64,000 nucleotides of DNA from NCBI GenBank assembly GCA_036389035.1, contig DASVQQ010000016.1:52711-116710 (forward strand), given 5' to 3'. The position numbers and the translations under genes were made by a program. The DNA is from Jatrophihabitans sp. Lineage in GTDB: Bacteria > Actinomycetota > Actinomycetes > Mycobacteriales > Jatrophihabitantaceae. A model generated the notes under the pieces. That model made no database searches. It was not told the DNA's origin and saw only the letters and a list, made by a program, of their open reading frames with translations. Shown one piece after another: positions 1 through 8,934 of the stretch (its first letter is position 1; each line of letters begins with the position of its first letter).

Positions 1-4
1 CGGG

Positions 5-1325
5 ATGCGGGACCAGACCTATCAGCTGCTGCGGCATCTGCCGTTCATAGAGCAGGTGCGCAAGGCGGGCATGGAGCCGATGACCGCTGACGGCTCGTTC
101 GAGCTGGAGGTCGCGGAGGGCGACGCTGGCTCGAGGCGGGCGGTGCAGGTGCGTCGGCTGCGGCGCGGAAATACAGCGGTGATCGTGTTCCGGTACGGCC
201 CGGCTGTGCATGTGTGGTGCATGGCCTCGGCGGCGAAGATCCACAATGACGACCGGATCAACGACTTCACCTGGCTGCTGATGGAGTTGGTGCTGGCGTA
301 CCGGCCGAGGAACGTATTCACGGCGAACCTGTCGCGGGTCATCCGCTCCCTGGAGCAGGCGGGGCTGCTGCTTCATGCGCTGGTAGGGAACGTCGATGCT
401 ATTTGGCACGGCAGCCAGCGGCTGGCGTTGGCCGGCCCGGAGGCGTCGGACGGGCAAGTTCCAGTACAACATGCTGGCGTCCTTCGCTGCGATGGAACGG
501 GTCGCGATCTTGCAGCGGTTGATGGCCGGGCGGGTGGCGCGGTTCCGAATGGGCCGGTGGGTGCCGGGCAGGAAGCTCGTCCCGCCGGGCTACGTGCTCG
601 ACGCGAAGACCGGTCTGCTGGAGGTTGATGAGCGCCAGCGCGACATGATCGCGGCAATGCTTGAGATTCTCGGCAGCGGAGCTCCTTCCCGGGCGACGCT
701 CATGGCGATCGGCAAGATCGGAATGAAGATGCCGCACGCGGTCGATGAGGACGGCAACCCGGTGCCGGCGTCACATGCGACGACGTCCACCGCAACGACC
801 GACGCGCTGCTGGCATGGCTCAACACGTGGATTCACGGGCAGTACCTGTACCGCTTCTCCAACGGAGGGCTGGAGATCGACGACCTGTCGGGCGTGCCGG
901 TCGTGCGGCGCAACGACAGCGACATGGGTGAGTTCCAAATGCTGCTGAGCGTGCCGCTGCCAGAGGGCGGCTGGGCGTCAATGGAAGTCCTGGGCCGTGC
1001 GGTAGCAGTGGCGCGTGCCCGGTGGGCGGACTTCATCGACATGCGTGGCGAGCCGCGACCGCTGCACCCGTCCATCGAACACGCGTGCGTGGATCCGGAG
1101 TTGGCGCAAATGCAGTTCCGTCGGCGCAACACCGCCGGCAGCACCCTGCAGGTCACGCGCTCAGGCAAGCCTCGCCGCGGCCCGACCGGTGGCGCCGCCC
1201 GCGCGCAGGTCGCTCCGCTGATCGGCCGGCGCTGGAACAGGGACGGGATCGTGTTCCGCATCGGCGGAATGAACTCCGGCAAGTACCGAATCACCGCCAC
1301 CGCAGCGGACGAGGACGTGGCGTGA
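5..1325 (+). pseudogene. Large serine recombinase, interrupted by a frameshift
   Basis: The first 150 residues run in one frame (from position 5) and end in a stretch typical of the resolvase fold (NLSRVIRSLEQAGLLLHAL). The continuation (GKFQYNMLASFAAMERV, then a PPGYVLD/LLEVDERQ recombinase domain) lies in the +1 frame from about 453 to the stop at 1325. Joining the frames between about 440 and 455 gives a coherent recombinase, so one base has been lost or gained there. The N-terminus is unusual: no clear catalytic serine motif (YxRVS-like) is visible, and the true start may lie before the window. Large serine recombinases integrate phages and integrative elements, so this is the likely integrase of the island that follows. 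A sequencing error rather than a real mutation cannot be excluded. Its stop overlaps the GTG of the next gene by four bases. Confidence 0.6.
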
Positions 1326-2896
1326 GCGCGCTAGGCAACGCTGACGAGCTGGGCCGCACGGTCGCCACGTTCGACGCCGAGACGATCCACGCCTCGATCG
1401 CGCAAGCCGCGTCCGCAGCGCTACGCGCAGGGGTGGCCGGGCGGCATGAGTTAGCCGACCTGCGCCCCGCGGAAGACGCTGTCGCGTCACCGGAAATCGC
1501 GGCTGCGCAGCACGCGACCGACCAGGCGCAGTCAAAGGCGGTGGCTGCGTTCACCGCATTAGGTGTGTCCAGCATGAACGACTCCGGGCGCGACCAGCTG
1601 GCAGCGGCAGCTGACCGCGCCGCCGCCGATCTGGAGGCCGCGCGTACGCACCTGTCGCAGGTCACGCGCGCCACCCATGACGGCTCCGGAGCGAGCTCAC
1701 GCGTGATCCTTGAGCAGTTCCGCACGGCGGTCGGCGCGCTGGCCAAGCCCGGCGGGAAGGTGTCGCAGGCCGAGGCCGCCGCGTTGGCGAGGGTCTTCTG
1801 CGATCTGGAGCTGCTGCCGGTCAACGCCGGGCAGTGGACCGGGCGTTGCTTCATGCGCCTGCCGCTGGCCGACGGATCGGTTCTGAGGTGCGGCCCCCTG
1901 GAGTGGGATGTCACCGTTCCGTTCGCTGCGGACTCCCGCCGCGTCGCCCTCGCTCTCGGCGCAGATGGCAACTTCCCGTGGGAGCGGTACCGGGCTCGCG
2001 CGCGGCTGCAGGACGCCGGAGTCCAGCGGCAGCAGGCGCGAATGATCAGCGGCTGTGCGTTCCGCTGGCTGCATCCGGTGGTGATGCATGTCGTAGCCGG
2101 CACACCGTTGCCCGAGGACATCCCGCAGGACTGGACGCAGGCGCAGTTCATGACGTGGGCAGCTCGGGTGTACACGACACGCGCGTGGAGCTGGAACGGG
2201 GGTGTGCACACCTACCTGCACTACGGGGCGCAGGCAGTCCTCGACGCCGTCGCGCAGCTCGGCGGTTCCGGCTGCGCACGCGATGTCGCTGCGCTGATGC
2301 CGCCGGTCAGCCCGGCGAAGGTCGCGGTGTGGATGTCGACCATGGACGCGGTCGACGACGACGGCGTCCGCCACTGGCTGGTCCAACGTGCCCGTCGGTC
2401 CTTCCCAAAGCACGACGGCGCCGGAGTGCCGATGGCCTTGCATCGGTGTCGGTGCGGCGAGCTGATCACCGGCATCGTGGATTGCCCGGAGGTGCCGGCG
2501 CGGCTGCTGTGCCGATGCAGACGAATGCCGTTCGCCGAGGCGTTCGGCATGGACCCGGAGACGCGCCTTCCCGCCGACTACCTGCGAGCAATCGCCTCGC
2601 CGGAGGACTGCCGACAGTACCTCGCGCGAGAGCGGCCGCAGCCCTTATGGCTCGGCTCGGGCGAGGTTGCCGTCCTGTCATCAGCGATTTTCGACAACGA
2701 CGCCTGGGTGACCGTCGCCCAGATCGCAGACACCGTCACTCACGACGCCGACCGAGTGTCGAGCATCATGCGCCGCCTCGAAACGAAGGGACTGGTCGAG
2801 CGACATGACACCGGCGAGTCCCCTCGCTGGAACCCGCGCATGTGGCACCGTCTGCGCATCCTGGATGAGATCGAGTTCGAGCATCGCGGCCGCTGA
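1322..2896 (+). CDS. Recombinase-coupled protein with zinc-ribbon-like and winged-helix segments
   Basis: A 524-residue protein starting with GTG inside the stop of the recombinase gene (GTGA overlap), so translation is probably coupled. The open frame extends further upstream, but that part is antisense-like shadow of the recombinase. Residues 120-220 are alanine-rich and probably helical. Around residues 377-400 there are paired cysteines (CRCGE and LLCRCRR) resembling a zinc ribbon. Residues about 451-505 look like a winged helix-turn-helix (VTVAQIADTVTHDADRVSSI followed by a wing with RHDTGESPRW). I do not recognise the family. From context it could be a recombination directionality factor, a DNA-targeting partner of the integrase, or a second recombinase-derived subunit; this is inference only. 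Confidence 0.65.
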   Translation: MSALGNADELGRTVATFDAETIHASIAQAASAALRAGVAGRHELADLRPAEDAVASPEIAAAQHATDQAQSKAVAAFTALGVSSMNDSGRDQLAAAADRAAADLEAARTHLSQVTRATHDGSGASSRVILEQFRTAVGALAKPGGKVSQAEAAALARVFCDLELLPVNAGQWTGRCFMRLPLADGSVLRCGPLEWDVTVPFAADSRRVALALGADGNFPWERYRARARLQDAGVQRQQARMISGCAFRWLHPVVMHVVAGTPLPEDIPQDWTQAQFMTWAARVYTTRAWSWNGGVHTYLHYGAQAVLDAVAQLGGSGCARDVAALMPPVSPAKVAVWMSTMDAVDDDGVRHWLVQRARRSFPKHDGAGVPMALHRCRCGELITGIVDCPEVPARLLCRCRRMPFAEAFGMDPETRLPADYLRAIASPEDCRQYLARERPQPLWLGSGEVAVLSSAIFDNDAWVTVAQIADTVTHDADRVSSIMRRLETKGLVERHDTGESPRWNPRMWHRLRILDEIEFEHRGR

Positions 2897-3110
2897 AGGT
2901 TTGGCGCTGGCTCGGCGGCACGGCCCCGGTCAGCCGTCTGGTCGCATTGCACGAGAGCGAATTTCGGCGTCGTGACAAGGCCAGGCGCGCTCCGACAATC
3001 GGGTGCCGAGCTTGACTCGTGTGGACGCCGAGGGAGGGGTGCTCGCTGCAGCCCTGCGCCGTACGGGGCCAATTGAACGTGCCCTTACTCAACGTATCGG
3101 CGCGCGTGAC

Positions 3111-3908
3111 TCAGGCCTTGAATGCCGCCTTCAACTTTTCGCCAGCGTGCATGTCGTCAAGGTCAACGACCGTCGCCGTCTTCTGGAGAAGCTTCACCAG
3201 CGATGCCGGGCGGTTCGAGATGTAGTGATCGACGATCGCTACCTTCTCAAACTGAGCTGGAACATGGTCAAATTTCCAGAGTGAGCCCGAGACGACATCG
3301 TCGCCAGCGCCGCGGAGGATCGTCTGCGCAACCGCAACGTGTCCGTTCTGCCACGCGTACGGGAACGTGAGCTCAACGTCGGGTTCGCCAACTGCCTTGA
3401 CCTTGAAGCGCCGGCGAAGATGCGTCGAGTCGAGGATCCCTGCAGCGCGGAGCGCACGTTCGACTGGCCGGTCTTGCAGCGCTTCATCGGCTTCGGGCGG
3501 CAGGACGAGCTGCTCGAAGTAGGTCTCGGCGAGCTCGGCGACCGACTGGTGCGACTCGCCGATGAACTCAGCGGCTGTAAAGATTGGGTAAGACGGGCGC
3601 TGACGGCTGAGCAGCAGGTCGATGCTCTCGTCCGCCTCATACGAGGCAATCGTTGAGAGCCAGAACTCGCGCCACTGCTGGTATGTGTCGTCGACATGTT
3701 TGAGAGCAGCGTGCTCGCGGCCGCGTGTCACGCTTGGATTGAGCGTTTTGATCTCGACATGGTGCCCGTCGGTGATGATGACGCCCACGTTGCGCGGCTC
3801 ATGACGACGCGGGTCGACGACGCACTGAATCAAGAAGACCCGCCGCACGGCTGGAGCCGACAGGTTGCCGACGGCCCAGTCGGCGCCTTGCATATCGAGC
3901 GCGCTCAT
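3111..3908 (-). CDS. DUF3037-like protein paired with a HipA-like kinase
   Basis: A 265-residue protein whose N-terminal part (FLIQCVVDPRRHEPRNVGVI) carries the pattern of DUF3037 proteins, which begin with a strand, a polar loop and a conserved E/R-x-x-NVGV. Its ATG overlaps the stop of the upstream HipA-like gene by four bases (ATGA), so the two are one operon read leftwards. DUF3037 genes are commonly found next to HipA-like kinase genes, and that family knowledge supports both calls. No membrane segment or signal peptide is present. The biochemical role of DUF3037 is not known to me; a partner, substrate or neutraliser of the kinase is the simplest idea. It is transcribed convergently with the recombinase pair, with a 214-base gap that holds nothing recognisable. 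Confidence 0.65.
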   Translation of the reverse strand: MSALDMQGADWAVGNLSAPAVRRVFLIQCVVDPRRHEPRNVGVIITDGHHVEIKTLNPSVTRGREHAALKHVDDTYQQWREFWLSTIASYEADESIDLLLSRQRPSYPIFTAAEFIGESHQSVAELAETYFEQLVLPPEADEALQDRPVERALRAAGILDSTHLRRRFKVKAVGEPDVELTFPYAWQNGHVAVAQTILRGAGDDVVSGSLWKFDHVPAQFEKVAIVDHYISNRPASLVKLLQKTATVVDLDDMHAGEKLKAAFKA

Positions 3909-4810
3909 GAGGTGGTCCAGTCTGCATTGGGGATGGCCTTGAACTCATCCTTTGCGGCACGGGCGAGGTCCTCGATGGTGTCTCGCCGATGCTTCAGGAA
4001 GTCGGCCAACGCGGCAGCGTCGGTCGAAGTGAAGGCTGGAGTAACCATTGCTGCCTCCTCGCAGATCTCGTCGATCGCAGCATCACTCAGTATGGTCCGC
4101 AGACGCTGGCACCACGCCAGTATCCCTTGCACAGAGGCCACGTGATCGAGCAGTACGCATCGGTTGCTCTCTGGTAACAGTGCGCCGTCGATGACCAGTT
4201 TATCCGTTATGCTACTCAAATAGTCAGCGACCGTCGGGTGACCAAAACGCACCAGGGCATGGGAGTGGTCAAACACTTCGAGGCGGTCGCCTGGCGCGGG
4301 CCCCCCAGCGGCGAGAACTGGCCCGGCGGTGAGCGCCAGGTTGCCGCCGTGACGATCGCTGTTGGCGATAAGGATGTCGAAAACGACGACACCGGCAGCA
4401 ACATTAGGCAGCGCCGCCACGGCCTTGCCGGCGTTGACAGGCGGGAGCGCTCCTGGGGCGTTCAGGAAGCTCATCGTAACCCAGCCCGCACCTATAGCCG
4501 GCGCAGGGGTCGGTATCAGCATTCCCGGTGGAACCGGTAGGCCGATGAGCGCGCCGATGCGCGCAGCGACGAGTTCATTGACCACGACGTAGGGATTGTC
4601 GTCCGGTTCGGATACCTTCGCGTAGCCGAACAACTCGACGTAGCGCGTGCCGCTCACCCCGGTGCCAACAGGGCCGTGCCACACCCTTACGTAGTACAGG
4701 TGCGATGCAGGGCGCTCGGCTGCCATAGCCGGCGCAGGCGCCGCGGCGGTAGTACCACTGGAACCGGCCGGTGCACCGCTGCTGGCCATGGGACCCGTCC
4801 CCGAGCTCAT
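3905..4810 (-). CDS. HipA-like serine/threonine kinase domain protein
   Basis: A 301-residue protein when started at the ATG at 4810, which has a GGAGGTG Shine-Dalgarno five bases upstream; the frame is open further to 5119 but that part is low-complexity and lacks a better start. Residues 145-157 (DILIANSDRHGGN) match the HipA catalytic loop with D152 and N157, and VFDHSHAL with D181 matches the metal-binding Asp. The glycine- and alanine-rich first 35 residues look disordered. HipA kinases phosphorylate proteins such as glutamyl-tRNA synthetase, but this short form lacks the HipA N-terminal domain and belongs to the stand-alone type that accompanies DUF3037 genes. Substrate unknown. A toxin-antitoxin or defence role is inference. 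Confidence 0.75.
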   Translation of the reverse strand: MSSGTGPMASSGAPAGSSGTTAAAPAPAMAAERPASHLYYVRVWHGPVGTGVSGTRYVELFGYAKVSEPDDNPYVVVNELVAARIGALIGLPVPPGMLIPTPAPAIGAGWVTMSFLNAPGALPPVNAGKAVAALPNVAAGVVVFDILIANSDRHGGNLALTAGPVLAAGGPAPGDRLEVFDHSHALVRFGHPTVADYLSSITDKLVIDGALLPESNRCVLLDHVASVQGILAWCQRLRTILSDAAIDEICEEAAMVTPAFTSTDAAALADFLKHRRDTIEDLARAAKDEFKAIPNADWTTS

Positions 4811-5367
4811 CGACACCTCCATGTGGCCTATGCGACCACAGTTCATGATCAGCACGCTCTCCGGGCGCATGCTACGGCAGCGCACGAGTTGACCGCCTGA
4901 CGATCGCCAGGGTGACCGAGTGTCGTATTTAGCCGACATTCGGTCCAGGGAGTCCGGACCCGAGCCGCGCACCGAACTGCGCGACGAGCCGTCGTCCCCA
5001 TGGGGCCGCGCTGCACCCGCTTGCGGCTCCCCGGCTGGCCGAACTCCGGCTGGGGCAGCGACCATCCGCGTGCTCGCTTGGCTAAAACCTCCTCGCCCGT
5101 CGAGGTGCACGAGCAGCACGTTGAAGAACCAGCGGGCCCTGCGGTCGAAGTCCAGGTTGTCATCGGCTGCCGGCGGATCAGGCCGGGCGCGCGCTGCTGG
5201 GAAGATCCGGTCGTCGCCGGATACGGCGTAGTTTGGGCGAGGCCGCGGAGCCGCGTGGTTGCAACGTGCGGAATCTCGAAGGTGCAGCGGCGAGGACCGA
5301 CAATCTGTGTCAGACCATCAACTTATGCTGGCCCCGTTCAAGTCAAGTTCTCCCTGAGAGGTCCTCA
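4811..5367 (+). other. Intergenic region between divergent operons
   Basis: This 557-base stretch separates the leftward HipA/DUF3037 operon from the rightward ParB-helicase-methyltransferase operon and must carry both promoters. Frames continue open from both genes into it but encode only low-complexity peptides, so I call no gene. An AGAGG sequence about seven bases before the ATG at 5368 is a plausible ribosome binding site. I see no convincing operator or terminator. Confidence 0.5.
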
Positions 5368-6873
5368 ATGACTGAGGCATCACGCGTCCAGCACGTCGCC
5401 CAAGCTCTCGCAGCCATCAGCGCCAGCTCCGCGCCAAAAGAAACATTGAGGATTGAAATCAGTGGCAGCTCCCAATTGCTACCCGTCGTTGAGATTCCCC
5501 TCGACGTTCCCGTGCTGAATGCGCAAAGCTTCCGCATCGCCCCTCAGCTGGCTGACCATCCCCTCGCTGCGGAAATCGCGAAGGATCCGAATTCGGCCGA
5601 ATCCCAGCGAGCGGTCGCCGAGCTTGTCCGGACATCCCACCGGTACGCAGAAGCGCTGAAAGACAGCCTCAAGGACGACGGCCAAGGCCAGCCTGGGGTC
5701 ATCACCCGAAGCGGGAAGCTCATCAACGCAAACACCCGCTGCGTCCTGCTACGGGAACTCCGAGATGAGGGCCTGAGCAAGATCGCAACCATCCGAGTCG
5801 CGATCTTGCCCGTCGACTTCACCAACGAGCAAGAGCTCGAGCTCGAGAGCGTCCTGCAGAAACAACGCGAGCACAAGGACGACTACAACCTCGTCAGTGA
5901 ACTTATGATGATCAAGAAGCTGCACGACGACGCGAAAATGTCTGACGCTCAGATATCGCGGCTGCTGAGGCTCGGCGGTGATGCGAAGGTCCGAGAACTG
6001 CGCGCTGCGCTGGTCCTGATGGAACGGGCACGGCGCCTGGTCGGTTCGACACCTCTTCCGCTATCGGAGTTCGTCAGTGAGCAGGACAAGAAGGAGAACT
6101 GGCTCGGCCTGCTCAGCCGCGTCCGCGGCATTGACGCAAGCGAGGGCAGAGCTGCTGGCGACGATCACGTTCGGCGTTGGCTGATCGCCTACCTGTCCGG
6201 CTGGGATTCGGTGCACATCCTGCGCCACGCTGTCGGAGACTGGGTGGAGGCCGACGTCATCGCCGACCTCGCAACCGGAAACACTACCGCGGTAAGCGTA
6301 TCCGCGGCCGCCACGACGGTTTCGGCAACCGCAGGACCTACTGTCGGAGACGACCCCAGCGCGACCTCGAAACCCGGGGCCGACACCGCATCATCACCCG
6401 CGGCGCCGGCGGCCGGCGCCCCCGCGGGCGACCCAGACGGTCTCGACCTTCTCGGGGATGAGCCCGACACACCACGCGGTGCCAGTACGCTCACCGTGCA
6501 ACGCGTCCTCGACATCACTGTCGCTGCGAAGAATGGCGGGGAAGTCAACATCACGCTGCCCGATGGAACGACCGCCCCTGCGGCGGACGTTCGCGCAGCG
6601 CTGTCTGAGTCCGTGAAACGGGGACTTGACGCAGTCAAGCGACGGCAAGCTGCGGGAAGCCGGATACGCCGTCCGGCGACCTCACTGACGCAGGCCCGCA
6701 ACAATCTGCGCGACGCTCTCGACGCCCTCGATGAGGTCGGGGACGACGCGGGGTTCCTCGCCATACGTGAGGAGACCGTCGCGCTCGCCGACGACATTAC
6801 AGGTCTGCTGAGCGAAATTAAGGCAGCGTTGGCGGAGGCCGCCGATATTCCGGCTGACGGCGACGATGAGTGA
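5368..6873 (+). CDS. ParB/Srx-fold-like DNA-binding protein, first gene of a helicase-methyltransferase operon
   Basis: A 501-residue protein started at the ATG at 5368 behind an AGAGG site. Residues 40-170 resemble the ParB N-terminal (ParB/sulfiredoxin) fold, with the diagnostic loop at 111-125 (VITRSGKLINANTR, compare the G-x-x-x-NGN-x-R type loop of ParB-like proteins in mobile elements). Residues 185-215 look like a helix-turn-helix (KMSDAQISRLLRLGG). Residues about 310-385 are an Ala/Thr/Pro/Gly-rich linker, and the C-terminal 110 residues are charged and helical. ParB-like domains bind CTP or ATP and can load onto DNA; some have nuclease activity. Its last eight bases overlap the start of the Snf2-type helicase gene, so the two proteins probably act together. 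It is not a chromosome-partition ParB: no parA lies nearby and the motif is divergent. Confidence 0.7.
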   Translation: MTEASRVQHVAQALAAISASSAPKETLRIEISGSSQLLPVVEIPLDVPVLNAQSFRIAPQLADHPLAAEIAKDPNSAESQRAVAELVRTSHRYAEALKDSLKDDGQGQPGVITRSGKLINANTRCVLLRELRDEGLSKIATIRVAILPVDFTNEQELELESVLQKQREHKDDYNLVSELMMIKKLHDDAKMSDAQISRLLRLGGDAKVRELRAALVLMERARRLVGSTPLPLSEFVSEQDKKENWLGLLSRVRGIDASEGRAAGDDHVRRWLIAYLSGWDSVHILRHAVGDWVEADVIADLATGNTTAVSVSAAATTVSATAGPTVGDDPSATSKPGADTASSPAAPAAGAPAGDPDGLDLLGDEPDTPRGASTLTVQRVLDITVAAKNGGEVNITLPDGTTAPAADVRAALSESVKRGLDAVKRRQAAGSRIRRPATSLTQARNNLRDALDALDEVGDDAGFLAIREETVALADDITGLLSEIKAALAEAADIPADGDDE

Positions 6874-8815
6874 TACCGCGACCCTCTCGGCGTCCCTGGC
6901 CGGCTCGCCACCGCAGTTCACTCTGCATCGTCGCGCGATTGTGGCGGAGGACTGGACCGAGATCGCCCTGACCGTGGCCGACGCCGAATCCCACATCGAC
7001 GATGATGTGATCGTGTTGCCTCCAGAGAAGTTTTTCGCCGCAGTCCCGCTGCTGCGCGGACTGCTTCGGCAGTACAACATCGCATTCCGCGCCGACGACG
7101 CAGTCACCGCACTCCTGCGCCGGCACAACGACGATCGCCGCTCGTTGAACGCGGCGTTGAGGCGCCAAGGCACCGCGCCAGCGCAAGTCACGCATCAGGA
7201 CGTGCGAGACGCTGGAGTCAAGCGCACCCTGCGCCAGTTTCAGCTACGCGACCTGACGCGTTTGTACGGGCTACAGCACGGAGCGAACTTCTCCGTACCT
7301 GGTGCCGGAAAGACCACAGTCACCTACGCGCTGAACACGCTCGAAAAGGCAGCCGGACGGGTTAATCGGCTGCTCGTGGTCGCGCCGCTGTCCGCGTTCG
7401 GGGCATGGGAGGAGGATGCTCACGAGGTACTTGCCGTCGCACCGACCGTCGGCCGATACACCGATACCGGCCCGCTGCCCGAGGTCGTGCTCGTCAATTA
7501 CCAACGCCTCGCGCGCGCCATGCCCCGACTGTCGGCGTGGATGGCAGCCAATCACGTCCACCTCGTGGTCGATGAAGCGCACCGCGCCAAGCGCGGCGCC
7601 CTCGGAGAATGGGGGCGATCCCTGCTGCAACTCGCCCCACTCGCAGCGCGCCGGGACATCCTCACTGGCACCCCCGCACCCAACCATCCCAGAGACCTCA
7701 AAGCCATCCTTGACATCCTCTGGCCGGGCGGAGCCGCTACCGCAGCGTTGCCGGCGGACGCCCTGCGGACCGACCCTCCTGACTCCGCGATGTCGCAGAT
7801 CAATCATGTGATCGCGCCGCTGTATGTACGCACCACGAAGCATGAACTGGATCTGCCCCGCGTCCGGGTTATCCCTGTGCCGGTGGAGATGGGTGAAATG
7901 CAGCAGCACATCTATGACGCGCTGCGCAGCCGCTACTCCGGACTGTTCGACGTCGACCAACGCGACGCGGCCATGTTCTCAATGCTTGGTGAAGTCACCA
8001 TGTACCTGTTGCAGGCCGCATCGAGCCCTAAGCTACTCACCGCCAGCGCCGATCCCCGCGCCTATCGGTATCCGTCGCTGACAATCCCGCAGGGTTCCAG
8101 TCTGGCGCGCGTACTCAACGAATATTCCGACGTCGAGGTACCGGCGAAGATCGCCCGCGCCGCGCGCATGATCCACGCCCACGCCGCAGACGAGCGAAAA
8201 ACCCTCTTGTGGTCGAACTTTCCCGCGAATCTGCTCGACCTCGAGCAGCAGCTGGCAGCCCTGCGCCCAGCCGTCGTCTACGGCGCCATACCCAGCGCCG
8301 AAGACGCCGAACCGGGTGTGCGCACCCGGGAGCGAGAAATTGAGCGGTTCCGCCACGACCCGACATGTCAGGTTTTGTTAGCTAACCCGGCCGCACTGTC
8401 GGAAGGCGTCAGCCTGCACGACGCCTGCCATGACGCGATCTACCTCGAACGGACGTTCAACGCGGGGCAGTATCTTCAGTCACTGGATAGGATCCATCGG
8501 CTCGGCCTGGAGCCGGGCGTTGAAACCCGCATCTACATTTTGACAAGCATCGGGACGATCGATGAGCGGGTCGGGCGCCGGCTGGCGGCGAAGTCGCAGC
8601 GTCTGTCCCGCATGCTCGACGACCCAGCTCTGCTGCGCATGTCGCTGCCCGACGAGGACGATCCCGGCGAGCCCCTCGATGAAGCGCTCGATTTGGAAGA
8701 AGTGCTTGCCCACCTCGGTCAGGAACCTGCATTCAACAGGGCCCTGGGCGGGATACCACAGCGGATCACCGGCCCGGGCGCCGACGGCGACCCAGGGCTA
8801 GGGTCACCTGATTAA
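6866..8815 (+). CDS. Snf2-type SF2 helicase/translocase
   Basis: A 649-residue ATPase with the SF2 motifs in order: motif I at 143-150 (SVPGAGKT), motif II DEAH at 236-239, motif III TGTP at 267-270, and a motif VI region near 535-548 (QSLDRIHRLG) of the Snf2 type. Before motif I there are about 140 residues containing a Q-motif-like LRQFQLRDL. I see no attached nuclease domain; the C-terminal 80 residues are acidic and probably disordered. Snf2 enzymes translocate on double-stranded DNA and remodel bound protein, and appear as motors in several restriction-like systems (for example DISARM- and BREX-associated helicases). The start overlaps the ParB-like gene by eight bases, and the methyltransferase gene follows after 119 bases on the same strand. 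Confidence 0.85.
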   Translation: MSDTATLSASLAGSPPQFTLHRRAIVAEDWTEIALTVADAESHIDDDVIVLPPEKFFAAVPLLRGLLRQYNIAFRADDAVTALLRRHNDDRRSLNAALRRQGTAPAQVTHQDVRDAGVKRTLRQFQLRDLTRLYGLQHGANFSVPGAGKTTVTYALNTLEKAAGRVNRLLVVAPLSAFGAWEEDAHEVLAVAPTVGRYTDTGPLPEVVLVNYQRLARAMPRLSAWMAANHVHLVVDEAHRAKRGALGEWGRSLLQLAPLAARRDILTGTPAPNHPRDLKAILDILWPGGAATAALPADALRTDPPDSAMSQINHVIAPLYVRTTKHELDLPRVRVIPVPVEMGEMQQHIYDALRSRYSGLFDVDQRDAAMFSMLGEVTMYLLQAASSPKLLTASADPRAYRYPSLTIPQGSSLARVLNEYSDVEVPAKIARAARMIHAHAADERKTLLWSNFPANLLDLEQQLAALRPAVVYGAIPSAEDAEPGVRTREREIERFRHDPTCQVLLANPAALSEGVSLHDACHDAIYLERTFNAGQYLQSLDRIHRLGLEPGVETRIYILTSIGTIDERVGRRLAAKSQRLSRMLDDPALLRMSLPDEDDPGEPLDEALDLEEVLAHLGQEPAFNRALGGIPQRITGPGADGDPGLGSPD

Positions 8816-8934
8816 CATGGAACGAGAGGGAGGCTTGCGCAGGTGGCCGGGCGAGAACGTGCAATAGTCGGACGCGCTGCCGGGTCCGCGCCTGAGTCGA
8901 ATGCATCTCACTGTCGATCCCGCAGTCTCTGGGT

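Noticed and set aside
5368..6873. A chromosome- or plasmid-partition parB gene
   Set aside because: No parA is adjacent, the ParB-like loop is divergent, and the gene is coupled to a Snf2-type helicase.
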